A stretch of 64,000 bases of DNA from Curtobacterium sp. SGAir0471 (GTDB lineage: Bacteria > Actinomycetota > Actinomycetes > Actinomycetales > Microbacteriaceae), in assembly GCF_005490985.1 (NCBI RefSeq), contig NZ_CP027869.1:1488001-1552000 (forward strand), in the 5' to 3' direction. A program made the translations under genes and the position numbers. Below the pieces are notes generated by a model, which made no database searches, had not been told where the DNA came from, and saw only the letters and a list, made by a program, of their open reading frames with translations. Shown here in pieces: positions 38,733 through 47,358 of the stretch (positions within the stretch are counted from its first letter, which is position 1; each line of letters begins with the position of its first letter).

Positions 38733-41705
38733 ATGACCGGTCGGACGAGGACGTCCCGTTCCGAGATGGCCCGCCTGGGCTTCGCGGAGCTGTCGGAGAG
38801 CCTGGAACGGATCGCCGGCCTGGAGGCCCGGTTCGGCCCCGACGTGCGGGTGCCGGTCACCGACGCCCCGGCGCTCTGGGAGTCCACGGCCGATCCCGAC
38901 GGCGCGCTCCGGCTGCTCGAGCGGCTCCTCGAGCGCGCGCCGGACGCGGTCCGGCCGGTCCTGGCGGACCCGGCGGCCACGGAACGACTCGTCCGGCTGC
39001 TCGGCGCGTCGACGGGCCTCGGTGAGTTCCTGCACCGCCGTCCGGCCGAGATCGCGCTGCTCCTCGACCCGGTGACCCCGCCGTGGTCGCAGGAGGCGTA
39101 CACGGCGTCGCTGTCCGAGGCGGTCGCCGAGACGACCGGCGAGGACGCCCGGCTCCGGCTCCGGGTGCGCTACCGACGGCACCTCGCGCAGATCGCCCTG
39201 TTCGACGTGCTGCACCCCGTCCCGACCGAGGCGTTCCCGGCGGTCGCCGCGGGGCTCGCCGACCTGGCGGGCGCGGCGCTCGAGGCGGCGGTCGCCGTCG
39301 CCCGGCGCGAGGTCCCGTTCCCCGCCGCCGACGTGGCGGCGACCCCGCTCGCGGTGATCGGCATGGGGAAGGCCGGTGCCCGCGAGCTCAACTACGTCAG
39401 CGACGTCGACGTCATCTTCGTCACCGAGTCGACCCGCGACGACGAGGCCGACACCGGCGTCGGCACCGACCGGGCGGTCCTCATCGCGACGCGCCTGGCC
39501 ATCGCGGCGACGCACGCGATCACCGACCTCGCGGCCGAGCCCGCGCTGTGGGAGGTCGACGCGAACCTGCGGCCGGAGGGCAAGGACGGTGCGCTCGTCC
39601 GGACGCTCGACTCGCACGTGGCGTACTACGAGCGCTGGGCGAAGGGGTGGGAGTTCCAGGCGCTGCTCAAGGCGCGGCCGATCGCCGGCAGCCGTGACCT
39701 GGGGGAGCGCTACGCGGCCGCGGTCGCCCCGTTCGTCTGGAGCTCCGCGGGTCGGCCCGGCTTCGTGGAGTCGGTGCAGCGGATGCGGGAGCGTGTCACC
39801 GAGCACATCCCCGACGACGAGGTCGACCGGCAGATCAAGCTCGGGCCGGGCGGTCTGCGCGACGTCGAGTTCACCGTGCAGCTGCTGCAGCTCGTGCACG
39901 GCCGCGACGACGAGTCCGTCCGGGTCCGTTCGACGCTCGAGGCGATGGACGCCCTGGCCGCCGCCGGGTACGTCGGCCGGCCCGAGGCCGCGCGCTTCGG
40001 CCCCGACTACGCCCTGCTGCGTCTCCTCGAGCACCGGATCCAGCTGCGCCGGCTGCAGCGCACCCACCTCATGCCGAGCGACGAGGACGAGCTGCGGGTC
40101 CTCGCACGCTCCACCGGGCTCGCGACGTCGGCAGCCGCACTCGAACAGCGCTGGCGCGGCGTGAAGCTCGAGGTCCGCGGACTGCACGAGCGACTCTTCT
40201 ACCGCCCGCTGCTGTCGGCGGTGGCGGCCACGGACGGCGACATCGTCCTCACGAGCGACCAGGCGGCCGACCGGCTCGGCGCGATCGGCTTCGCGGACCC
40301 GGCGGGCGCGCTCGGGCACATCCGTGCGCTCACCCAGGGCACGAGCCGTCGTGCGGCGATCCAGCGGAACCTGCTGCCGGTGCTCCTGCGGTGGATGGCG
40401 GAGGGACCGGCTCCGGACCGGGCACTCCTGGCCTTCCGTCGCCTCAGCGACACCCTGGGGGAGTCGAGCTGGTTCCTCCGGATGCTCCGCGACTCGTCGG
40501 GCGCCGCGCACTCCCTCACGACCGTGCTGTCCGAGTCGGCGTTCCTCGCCGGTCTGCTCGAACGCTTCCCGGAGGCGGTGGCGTGGCTCGACGAGCCGGA
40601 CGCGCTGCTCCGACCGCGGCCGCTCGCGTCGCTCCTCGCCGAGCACGCCGCCACGACCGCCCGACACGGGGACGACGTCGACGGCGCCGCCGCGCTCGTC
40701 CGGTCCGCCCGTCGCCGGGAGACCCTGCGCCTCGGCATGGCCGCGGTGCTCGGCCATCTGGACGTCGACGCCCTCGGCCCGGCACTGTCCGACGTCACCG
40801 AGGCCACCCTCACGGGCGCGCTCGCCCTGGCCCGCCGCGATGCCCCACCCGGGCTCGCGTTCGGCATCGTCGCGATGGGCCGGTTCGGCGGGCGCGAGCT
40901 CGGCTTCGGGTCCGACGCCGACGTCCTCTACGTGTACCGGGCGTCGGAGGACCTCGCACCGGAGCAGGCGTCACGGGCTGCCCAGACGATCGTGCGCGAA
41001 CTCTCGCGGCTGACGGACGACGCGATCCACCCGTTCGAGCTCGACACCGACCTGCGGCCGGAGGGCAAGAACGGCCCGGTCGTCCGGACCCTCGAGTCGT
41101 ACGGCGCGTACTACGCCCGGTGGTCGCTGACGTGGGAGGCGCAGGCGCTCCTCCGGGCCCGCGGCGCGGTCGGCGACGACGCGTTGCTCCGCGACTTCGA
41201 GCACCTCGCCGACGGCACGCGGTACCCGGCGCGCATCGACGAGCAGGCGGTCCGCGAGGTCCGGCGGATCAAGGCCCGCGTCGAGTCGGAGCGGCTGCCC
41301 CGAGGCGCCGACCCGGCACGGCACCTCAAGCTCGGACGCGGGTCGCTCAGCGACGTGGAGTGGTTCGTGCAGCTGCTGCAGCTGCAGCACGCCACGACGG
41401 TGCCCGGGCTGCGGACGACCTCGACGCTCGAGGCCCTCGACGCCGCGACGGTGGCCGGGCTCGTCGCGCCGGAGGACGCCGAACGTCTCGGCGCCGCCTG
41501 GCGCTTCGCGTCCCGCACCCGGAGCGCGCTCGTGCTCTGGTCGGGGAAGACCACCGACGTGCTGCCCGTCGACCGCGTGCAGCTCGAGGGCATCGCGCGC
41601 CTGATGGAGTACCCGCCGGGGTCGGCATCGCGGCTCGAGGACGACTACCTCGGGGTCACGCGGCGCGCTCGCCAGGTGTTCGAGCGGGAGTTCTACGGGG
41701 CCTGA
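38733..41705 (+). CDS. glnE: Bifunctional glutamine synthetase adenylyltransferase/adenylyl-removing enzyme
   Basis: 990 aa, ATG start. Two nucleotidyltransferase domains are visible, each followed by a GlnD-type helical domain: VIGMGKAGARELNYVSDVDV near residues 208-227, and VAMGRFGGRELGFGSDADVL near 713-732, with the paired ANLRPEGKDG and TDLRPEGKNG. The N-terminal domain removes and the C-terminal domain adds AMP to a tyrosine of GlnA. The target is likely the glnA product (Tyr402 in DLYELPPEE). The length is normal. Confidence 0.96.
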   Translation: MTGRTRTSRSEMARLGFAELSESLERIAGLEARFGPDVRVPVTDAPALWESTADPDGALRLLERLLERAPDAVRPVLADPAATERLVRLLGASTGLGEFLHRRPAEIALLLDPVTPPWSQEAYTASLSEAVAETTGEDARLRLRVRYRRHLAQIALFDVLHPVPTEAFPAVAAGLADLAGAALEAAVAVARREVPFPAADVAATPLAVIGMGKAGARELNYVSDVDVIFVTESTRDDEADTGVGTDRAVLIATRLAIAATHAITDLAAEPALWEVDANLRPEGKDGALVRTLDSHVAYYERWAKGWEFQALLKARPIAGSRDLGERYAAAVAPFVWSSAGRPGFVESVQRMRERVTEHIPDDEVDRQIKLGPGGLRDVEFTVQLLQLVHGRDDESVRVRSTLEAMDALAAAGYVGRPEAARFGPDYALLRLLEHRIQLRRLQRTHLMPSDEDELRVLARSTGLATSAAALEQRWRGVKLEVRGLHERLFYRPLLSAVAATDGDIVLTSDQAADRLGAIGFADPAGALGHIRALTQGTSRRAAIQRNLLPVLLRWMAEGPAPDRALLAFRRLSDTLGESSWFLRMLRDSSGAAHSLTTVLSESAFLAGLLERFPEAVAWLDEPDALLRPRPLASLLAEHAATTARHGDDVDGAAALVRSARRRETLRLGMAAVLGHLDVDALGPALSDVTEATLTGALALARRDAPPGLAFGIVAMGRFGGRELGFGSDADVLYVYRASEDLAPEQASRAAQTIVRELSRLTDDAIHPFELDTDLRPEGKNGPVVRTLESYGAYYARWSLTWEAQALLRARGAVGDDALLRDFEHLADGTRYPARIDEQAVREVRRIKARVESERLPRGADPARHLKLGRGSLSDVEWFVQLLQLQHATTVPGLRTTSTLEALDAATVAGLVAPEDAERLGAAWRFASRTRSALVLWSGKTTDVLPVDRVQLEGIARLMEYPPGSASRLEDDYLGVTRRARQVFEREFYGA

Positions 41706-42207
41706 GCGGCTCGCGACACGCCCGGGGCGACGTGCCGCCGAGAACGTGACAGGTCGTCGATGGTGAATTCTGGGCGTCGCTGGGTGTCCCCCTGCCCCGC
41801 TCGTGACGTACCCCGCTCGGTACGGTCGCGCCCGCCTCGATCCGGCTGTGACCGGCCGCCGATGAGGCGGACGAGCGCGGTCCTGTGGAGACGCCCCCAG
41901 AACGGGGGGATGCGAGCGTCAACAGGGCTTTCCTGTCGACGTGAGCGGTGCCTCTCGGCTGTGCCGCACGCCGTGTTGCGCTCTGCACGATGGTGGACCG
42001 GTCCACCATCCTGCTGACAGCAGCAGTGCGGACAGGTGTGAGGTGCCCCGAGGGGGACCGACTTGTACCCCGTAACCTGCCGGTAACACCCCCGCTCGGG
42101 GGACGCGTTGCGACGACGTCCAGGTTCTGCATCAATTGGCTCACCCGAACCGTCCACGGTTCCTCGACGATGCGGAATCCCCACCTCGAACGTTGAAGCA
42201 GGGATCG
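41706..42207 (+). promoter_or_regulatory. Long regulatory region upstream of the exopolysaccharide cassette
   Basis: 502 bases without a convincing gene. Features: a perfect 22-bp palindrome at 41989-42010 (arm GATGGTGGACC); CTGCTG/CAGCAG stem at 42011-42026; direct repeats GTAAC-6-GTAAC at 42072-42087; hairpin CCCCCG/CGGGGG at 42089-42102; hairpin GAACCGT/ACGGTTC near 42149-42164; AGGG ribosome binding site before ATG 42208. Spaced GTAAC direct repeats recall response-regulator sites such as those reported for MtrA, but the match is not proof. Confidence 0.6.
41989..42010. promoter_or_regulatory. Perfect 22-bp palindrome, candidate operator
   Basis: Arms GATGGTGGACC and GGTCCACCATC meet with no spacer. 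The length and symmetry suit a dimeric repressor such as a GntR, TetR or LacI-type protein. No other copy was noticed in the window. Confidence 0.55.
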
Positions 42208-43857
42208 ATGTTCACCTTCATTCTGCAGATCCGGCAGATGGTCGAAGGGCACCCCGAGTTCTACCTCTTCGCCGTGTACTCCGCGGTGATCTGGTTGCTC
42301 TGGCTGCTCAAGGTCGTCCTGTCCGCCCGCTACCGCCCCTTCACCGGCACCTACTCCGGCACCACCAGCGTGGTCGTCCCCGTCGTGGACGAGCCGCTCG
42401 ACCTCTTCCGCGACGTGATCGGCCGCATGGTCGAGCAGGGTCCCGGCGAGATCATCGTCGTCATCAACGGCGCCCGCAACGAAGCGCTCGAGGAGGTCTG
42501 CGAGGAGTTCGCCCCGCTCGTGCGCTGGACCCACACGCCCATCCCGGGCAAGCGCAACGCGGTCAAGGTCGGCACCGAGATGTCCACCGGTGACATCACG
42601 ATCCTCGTCGACTCGGACACCGTGTGGACGCCCGGGACGCTCTCCGAGCTGCTGCGGCCCTTCGCCGACGAGTCGGTCGGCGGCGTCACCACCCGCCAGC
42701 GCATCCTCGAGCCGACGCGCTCGTGGATCACCCGCTGGGCCGACTGGCTGGAGAACTCGCGGGCGCTCTACTCGATGCCCGCGCAGAGCGTCCTCGGCCA
42801 GATCGGGTGCCTGCCGGGTCGAACGATCGCGTTCCGCCGCAACATCCTCGTCCGCGTCATGGACCGGTTCATGCACGAGAAGTTCATGGGCGTGTTCCTC
42901 GAGGTGTCCGACGACCGGACCCTGACGAACCTGACCCTCAAGGAGGGCTACCGGACCGTCTACCAGTACACGTCGCTCGTCTACACCGACGCTCCGCTGC
43001 AGGTGAAGAAGCTGTTCAAGCAGCAGCTGCGCTGGGCGCGCGGCTCGCAGTACAACACCCTGCGGATGCTCCCGTGGATGCTCGGGCACGCGCCGATCCT
43101 GGCGGTGTTCTTCCTCACCGACATCATCCTGCCGTTCATGCTCTTCGGCGTGATCGCCGGCTGGATCTACCGTGCCGTCACCGGGCAGGGCGAGAACCTG
43201 TACCAGGGGATCCTGCAGCCGTACGGCTTCTCGACGGGCTTCGTCTACGTCGCCGGCCTGATGGTGGTCTCGAGCGTGCTGAGCATGGCGATCCGCCAGA
43301 TGCGACACCTGGCCGAGAAGCCGAGTGATTTCTTCCGGCTGCCGATGTTCATCATCGTGTCGACGTTCTTCCTCATGCCGATCCGGCTCATCGGCTTCTT
43401 CCGCCTGGCGCACGCGTCCGGCTGGGGGACCCGGGCCGGGGCGTACGCTGGCGGTCCGGTGGAGGAGGACCCCTCGGACACCGTCCAGCCGACCGCACTC
43501 GGCACGCCGCCGGTCGCCCTCGGTACTCCGCCGGTGGCCCTCGGTACTCCGCCGGTCAGTCCGGTGGACGTCGGTCTGCCGTCCGTGGACCGCACCGACG
43601 TGCTCCGTTCCCGGGTCGACGCGGACGACCAGGCAGCGGCCGACCGGGCGTTCGACGAGCTCTTCGGCGCCGACGCCACCACGAACTCGACCGCGACGGT
43701 GCTCGCCACGCGGCGGTCGGCAGCGGTGGCCGCGGCAGCTGCTCCCGCTCCCGCTCGCCCGGCGCCCGCCAAGGCCCGTCGTGTCAACCCCTACGCGGCG
43801 ATCCCGTACCTGATCGGGTTCGCGGTCTTCGCACTGGAGGCGTTCCTCATTGTCTGA
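42208..43857 (+). CDS. Processive family 2 glycosyltransferase (hyaluronan/chitin/cellulose synthase-like)
   Basis: 549 aa from ATG 42208 (AGGG upstream); an in-frame TTG at 42136 is less likely. A membrane helix at ~18-35 (FAVYSAVIWLLWLLKVVL) precedes the GT-A domain: TSVVVPVVDEP, PIPGKRNAVKVG, ILVDSDTVW (UDP/metal Asp), and the processive-synthase motif QQLRWARGSQYN. Four or five membrane helices follow (PILAVFFLTDIILPFMLFGV onward). Residues ~420-530 are cytosolic and contain three copies of ALGTPPV, and a last membrane helix closes the protein. The architecture fits a synthase that makes and extrudes a beta-linked polymer. The product is not predictable. It overlaps the GH26 gene by eight bases. 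Confidence 0.88.
   Translation: MFTFILQIRQMVEGHPEFYLFAVYSAVIWLLWLLKVVLSARYRPFTGTYSGTTSVVVPVVDEPLDLFRDVIGRMVEQGPGEIIVVINGARNEALEEVCEEFAPLVRWTHTPIPGKRNAVKVGTEMSTGDITILVDSDTVWTPGTLSELLRPFADESVGGVTTRQRILEPTRSWITRWADWLENSRALYSMPAQSVLGQIGCLPGRTIAFRRNILVRVMDRFMHEKFMGVFLEVSDDRTLTNLTLKEGYRTVYQYTSLVYTDAPLQVKKLFKQQLRWARGSQYNTLRMLPWMLGHAPILAVFFLTDIILPFMLFGVIAGWIYRAVTGQGENLYQGILQPYGFSTGFVYVAGLMVVSSVLSMAIRQMRHLAEKPSDFFRLPMFIIVSTFFLMPIRLIGFFRLAHASGWGTRAGAYAGGPVEEDPSDTVQPTALGTPPVALGTPPVALGTPPVSPVDVGLPSVDRTDVLRSRVDADDQAAADRAFDELFGADATTNSTATVLATRRSAAVAAAAAPAPARPAPAKARRVNPYAAIPYLIGFAVFALEAFLIV
43495..43557 (+). repeat. Three 21-bp tandem repeats inside the GT2 gene
   Basis: Units 43495-43515, 43516-43536 and 43537-43557 each encode ALGTPPV (two read A-L-G-T-P-P-V from near-identical DNA, the first with synonymous differences). 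They lie in the cytosolic low-complexity loop and change its length in whole codons. Confidence 0.9.
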
Positions 43858-45427
43858 CCTCATCCGTTCCACCAGCACGTGGTGGGCACAGTCCAGCAAG
43901 CACGCCCGTCGCACCGCGATCGGCACGGTCGCGATCGTCCTGGTGCTCGGCCTGATCACCTGGACAGTCTGGGTGTCGCCGGCCGGCCCCGTGTCGAGCG
44001 CCGTGCAGACCGCCCTCGGCGTCACCCCGCCGAAGGCGAAGCAGCCCAGCGCCGCCGAGCTGAGCGCGAAGCTCGAGGCCGCGCAGCAGACCATCTGGAA
44101 GCTCGAGGGCAAGCTCGACTCCTCGGGTGCGCAGGCCGGGTCGCGGGCCGAGGAGATCACCCGGCTCAAGGCGCAGATCGCCGCGCTGCAGTCCGACCTC
44201 GGTGCTGCGACGAGCGGCGGGAAGGCCTCGGCCGCGGGATCGCAGGCCGGCTCCGGCTCCGGCTCCGGCTCTGGCGCTGCCGGCTCGTCCTCCGGCGGGT
44301 CGGGCTCGGGCGGGAGTGCCGGCGGGTCCGCCGCCGGCAGCTCCGGCGGCGGCTCGGGCACCGGCTCGGGATCAGGGTCGTCCGGTGGGACCGGCGGCAA
44401 CGCCGGACCGTCGAAGGACCCGGTCGCGTCCGAGCCGATCACGACCCCGTCGAAGGCGCAGATCCTCGGTCAGCAGTCCCGCTGGTACGGGCTCTACACG
44501 ACGCAGTCGCCCTTCAACTGGGCCGAGTACGACCGGGTCACGCAGGAGGTCGGCCGGGCCACGAACATGGTCGGCTTCTTCCAGGGGTTCGACCAGGACT
44601 TCAACGCCAGCGCCGTCCAGCGGTCGTGGGCGAACGGCCGCCTGCCGCTGATGACGTGGGAGACCGTGCCCGCGAAGACCGGCAACGATCAGCCCTACGT
44701 CCCGGGCTACACGAACCAGGACATCGTCTCCGGGAAGTTCGACGACTACCTGGCGAACTACGCGAAGGCCCTGAAGGCGAACGGCATGCCCGTCGTCATC
44801 CGTCTCGACCACGAGATGAACGGCCAGTGGTACAACTGGTCCGAGGCCTCGAAGCAGCAGAACGCGCCGGGGTCGTACGTCGCGATGTGGAAGCACGTGC
44901 ACGACGTCTTCCAGGCCAACGGGGCGAACGACTACGTCATCTGGAACTGGTCGCCGTCGCGCATCGACAAGCTCGGCAACCCGAAGTACCAGACGCTCGA
45001 CTACATGCGGCAGTACTACCCGGGCGCCGACTACGTCGACTGGGTCGGCATGAGCGGCTACTACCGCACCGCCACCGAGCAGCCCACGTTCCAGACCACC
45101 TTCGGCGCCACCCTCGCGCAACTCCGGCAGGTGGCACCGGGGAAGCACATCCTGCTGAACGAGATCGGCGCCACCGAGACCGGCGGCACCGTCTCGAACA
45201 GTCAGAAGTCCCAGTGGATCGCTTCGCTCTTCGACGCCCTCGCCGATCCCGCGAACAGTGACGTCATCGGCTTCGCGTACTTCAGCCAGGTGGCCACCAC
45301 CATCGTCGACGGCGCCCGCACCACGAACGACTGGCGCCTCGACTCCCGCGCCGACAGCCTGGCGACCTTCGCCGAGGGCATCGCCCGCACCGACACCGAC
45401 TACGACCTGCAGGAGGTCAAGCAGTGA
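43850..45427 (+). CDS. Membrane-anchored glycoside hydrolase family 26 protein
   Basis: 525 aa, TTG start eight bases inside the end of the GT2 gene. A signal anchor at ~22-42 (TAIGTVAIVLVLGLITWTVW) places the rest outside. A coiled coil follows (SAKLEAAQQTIWKLEGKL, RAEEITRLKAQIAALQSDL), then a Gly/Ser-rich linker of about 70 residues and the GH26 domain from ~205. The acid/base Glu is in VIRLDHEMNGQWYNW and the nucleophile Glu in ILLNEIGATE; the aromatic VDWVGMSGYY is also conserved. GH26 enzymes cut beta-mannan, lichenan or beta-1,3-xylan. In this operon it probably trims or releases the polymer made by the GT2 enzyme. Confidence 0.88.
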   Translation: MSDLIRSTSTWWAQSSKHARRTAIGTVAIVLVLGLITWTVWVSPAGPVSSAVQTALGVTPPKAKQPSAAELSAKLEAAQQTIWKLEGKLDSSGAQAGSRAEEITRLKAQIAALQSDLGAATSGGKASAAGSQAGSGSGSGSGAAGSSSGGSGSGGSAGGSAAGSSGGGSGTGSGSGSSGGTGGNAGPSKDPVASEPITTPSKAQILGQQSRWYGLYTTQSPFNWAEYDRVTQEVGRATNMVGFFQGFDQDFNASAVQRSWANGRLPLMTWETVPAKTGNDQPYVPGYTNQDIVSGKFDDYLANYAKALKANGMPVVIRLDHEMNGQWYNWSEASKQQNAPGSYVAMWKHVHDVFQANGANDYVIWNWSPSRIDKLGNPKYQTLDYMRQYYPGADYVDWVGMSGYYRTATEQPTFQTTFGATLAQLRQVAPGKHILLNEIGATETGGTVSNSQKSQWIASLFDALADPANSDVIGFAYFSQVATTIVDGARTTNDWRLDSRADSLATFAEGIARTDTDYDLQEVKQ

Positions 45428-46848
45428 CCGCTCAGAAGAAGACCGACGCCGCCGACGTGCGGCCGGCCCCCGTCATCAGCGTCATCGGCACCGGCTACCT
45501 CGGTGCCACCCACGCGGCCGCCATGGCCGAGATGGGCTTCGAGACCATCGGGGTGGACGTCGACCCCGCGAAGCTCGCCGCCCTGTCCGCCGGCGAGGTG
45601 CCGTTCTTCGAGCCCGGTCTGCCGGAGCTCATCACGAAGCACGTCGCCACCGGGAAGCTCCGCTTCACGGCCGACCTCGCCGAGGCCGTCGCCGCCGCGG
45701 ACGTCCACTTCGTGTGCGTCGGCACGCCGCAGAAGGCCGGGTCGCACGCCGCGAACCTGACCTACGTCGAGGCCGCCACCCGGGGCGTCGCCGAACACCT
45801 GACCCACCCGGGGCTCATCGTCGGGAAGTCCACGGTGCCGGTCGGGACCGCCGAGCGGCTCCGCGGCATCGTCCGCGAGTTCAGCCCGGCCGGCATCCAG
45901 GCCGAGCTCGTCTGGAACCCGGAGTTCCTCCGCGAGGGCAAGGCCGTCGACGACACCCTGCACCCGGACCGCCTGGTCTGGGGCGGCGCCTCGGCCGCGG
46001 CGGACGCCGTCATCCGCGAGGTCTACGCCGCACCGATCGCCGAGGGCACCCCGGTCATCACGACCGACCTCGCGACCGCCGAGCTCGTCAAGGTCAGCGC
46101 GAACGCGTTCCTCGCCACGAAGATCTCGTTCATCAACGCGATCTCCGAGATGTGCGCGATCACCGGCGCCGACGTCACGACGCTCGCCGACGCCCTCGGT
46201 CACGACGTCCGCATCGGCCGGAAGTTCCTCAACGCCGGCCTCGGCTTCGGCGGTGGCTGCCTGCCGAAGGACATCCGCGCCCTGATGCACCGCGCGAACG
46301 AGATCGGCGCCGGTCGGGTCGTCGGGCTCATGCAGCAGGTCGACGAGATCAACATGGGGCAGCGCGAGCGCGTCATCGACATGACGATCGAGGCCCTCGG
46401 GGGGTCGGTGCTCAACCGTCGCGTGGCCGTCGTCGGAGCCGCGTTCAAGCCGCTCACCGACGACGTCCGCGACTCGCCGGCGCTCAACGTCGCAGCCGCG
46501 CTGCACCTCCGCGGTGCCCAGGTGACGCTGTGGGACCCGGAGGCCAACGAGACCGCCCGGCGCTCCTTCCCGACGCTGTCGTACGCCGCCACGAAGGAGG
46601 ACGCCGTCGAGGCCGCCGACGTCGTGCTCGTCCTGACCGAGTGGGACGAGGTCGTGCAGGCGTCGCCCGTGGCGCTCGGGGCGATCGTCGGTCGTCGCGT
46701 CGTCATCGACGCGCGGAACTGCCTCCCGGTCGCCGACTGGGTGGAGGCGGGGTGGTCCGTCCGTTCCCTGGGGCGGCCCACGCCGGTCACGGGTGCACCC
46801 GTGAGCGTGGCGGCGGGGACGAACGACGTGCTGGCCACGGCGCGCTAG
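45424..46848 (+). CDS. UDP-glucose/GDP-mannose dehydrogenase family protein
   Basis: 474 aa, GTG overlapping the stop of the GH26 gene (GTGA). NAD motif VIGTGYLGATHAAAMAEMGF; VDVDPAKLAAL; GTPQKAGSHAAN; STVPVGTAERLR; catalytic Cys in GFGGGCLPKDIRAL; C-terminal nucleotide domain VVGAAFKPLTDDVRDSPAL. These enzymes oxidise UDP-glucose (or GDP-mannose, UDP-GlcNAc derivatives) to the uronic acid with two NAD. It likely supplies an acidic sugar nucleotide to the GT2 enzyme encoded two genes upstream. The first ~15 residues are a disordered extension. Confidence 0.93.
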   Translation: MTAQKKTDAADVRPAPVISVIGTGYLGATHAAAMAEMGFETIGVDVDPAKLAALSAGEVPFFEPGLPELITKHVATGKLRFTADLAEAVAAADVHFVCVGTPQKAGSHAANLTYVEAATRGVAEHLTHPGLIVGKSTVPVGTAERLRGIVREFSPAGIQAELVWNPEFLREGKAVDDTLHPDRLVWGGASAAADAVIREVYAAPIAEGTPVITTDLATAELVKVSANAFLATKISFINAISEMCAITGADVTTLADALGHDVRIGRKFLNAGLGFGGGCLPKDIRALMHRANEIGAGRVVGLMQQVDEINMGQRERVIDMTIEALGGSVLNRRVAVVGAAFKPLTDDVRDSPALNVAAALHLRGAQVTLWDPEANETARRSFPTLSYAATKEDAVEAADVVLVLTEWDEVVQASPVALGAIVGRRVVIDARNCLPVADWVEAGWSVRSLGRPTPVTGAPVSVAAGTNDVLATAR

Positions 46849-47060
46849 TCGTCACCGCCAGGAGCGGGGTCCGTGCCGGGGCGGCGCGGGCCCCGCTCTC
46901 GCGTGTCCGGGTGCTCCGCTTGGCCCGGGCGCGCGGTGGTCGTCCCTGGTCAGTCCGGGCACACCTGGTGATCCCGGGCGTACCTGGTGGTCCGTCCCGA
47001 CCAGGTACGCCCGTTCTTCCTTGCCATCGCGACCGTGATGGGAAGGAACGGGCGAGCGAA

Positions 47061-47123
47061 GGCGACGGCCTGGAGGCGCGGCGCCCGCCCGCCGGGCCGG
47101 CACCGGTCCTCCAGGCCGTCGCC
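47061..47123. repeat. Dispersed palindromic repeat, copy R8
   Basis: GGCGACGGCCTGGAGG (47061-47076) pairs with CCTCCAGGCCGTCGCC (47108-47123). The centre (GCGCGGCGCC...) is less regular than in other copies. Confidence 0.8.
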
Positions 47124-47288
47124 CTCCAGTGCCCCGCCCGCCTCCCGCATGCGTGCCGCGTGCCCAGCGCGCCGCGTGCCCAGCGCGCCGCCGGATCCTG
47201 GCGCGGAAGCGACAGCGCACCGCGAACGGTTCGCCGAACACTGTCGCTCCCGCGGTCGACTCACCCGCCCAGCGCGCCGTGCACGCGG

Positions 47289-47320
47289 AAGGGCCCCGCA
47301 CCTGACGGTGCGGGGCCCTT
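47289..47320. terminator. Bidirectional terminator hairpin between convergent genes
   Basis: AAGGGCCCCGCACC (47289-47302), loop TGAC, GGTGCGGGGCCCTT (47307-47320). It has a perfect 14-bp stem with AA/TT ends on both strands and lies 39 bases from the glnA stop. Confidence 0.9.
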
Positions 47321-47358
47321 CGTGGTGACCCGAGGGGATCAGCCGTTCGTGCGGAGGA

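Larger units (their letters stand above)
46849..47358. other. Convergent intergenic region with four strong hairpins
   Basis: No gene is supported. In order: perfect 13-bp stem GGGCGTACCTGGT/ACCAGGTACGCCC (46976-47012); imperfect stem GCCCGTTC.../...GAACGGGC (about 47008-47054), whose left arm overlaps the first stem; palindromic copy R8 (47061-47123); and a terminator (47289-47320). The region separates the 3' ends of the UDP-sugar dehydrogenase and glnA. Confidence 0.75.

Noticed and set aside
35748..40757. Very long minus-strand open frame of about 1670 codons
   Set aside because: Only its first-transcribed-last part (map, 35748-36611) is real. The rest is antisense to glnA2 and glnE and translates to Arg/Val/Asp-rich low-complexity text, a product of extreme GC bias.
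41760..42017. Small plus-strand gene of 85 codons upstream of the GT2 gene
   Set aside because: It has no ribosome binding site, its translation is Arg/Pro/Cys-rich with no motif, and it crosses the 22-bp palindrome. The region fits a regulatory role better.
42136..42207. TTG 42136 as the start of the GT2 gene
   Set aside because: It has no Shine-Dalgarno sequence, and the extra 24 residues are unlike the family N-terminus. ATG 42208 has AGGG upstream and leads straight into the first membrane helix.
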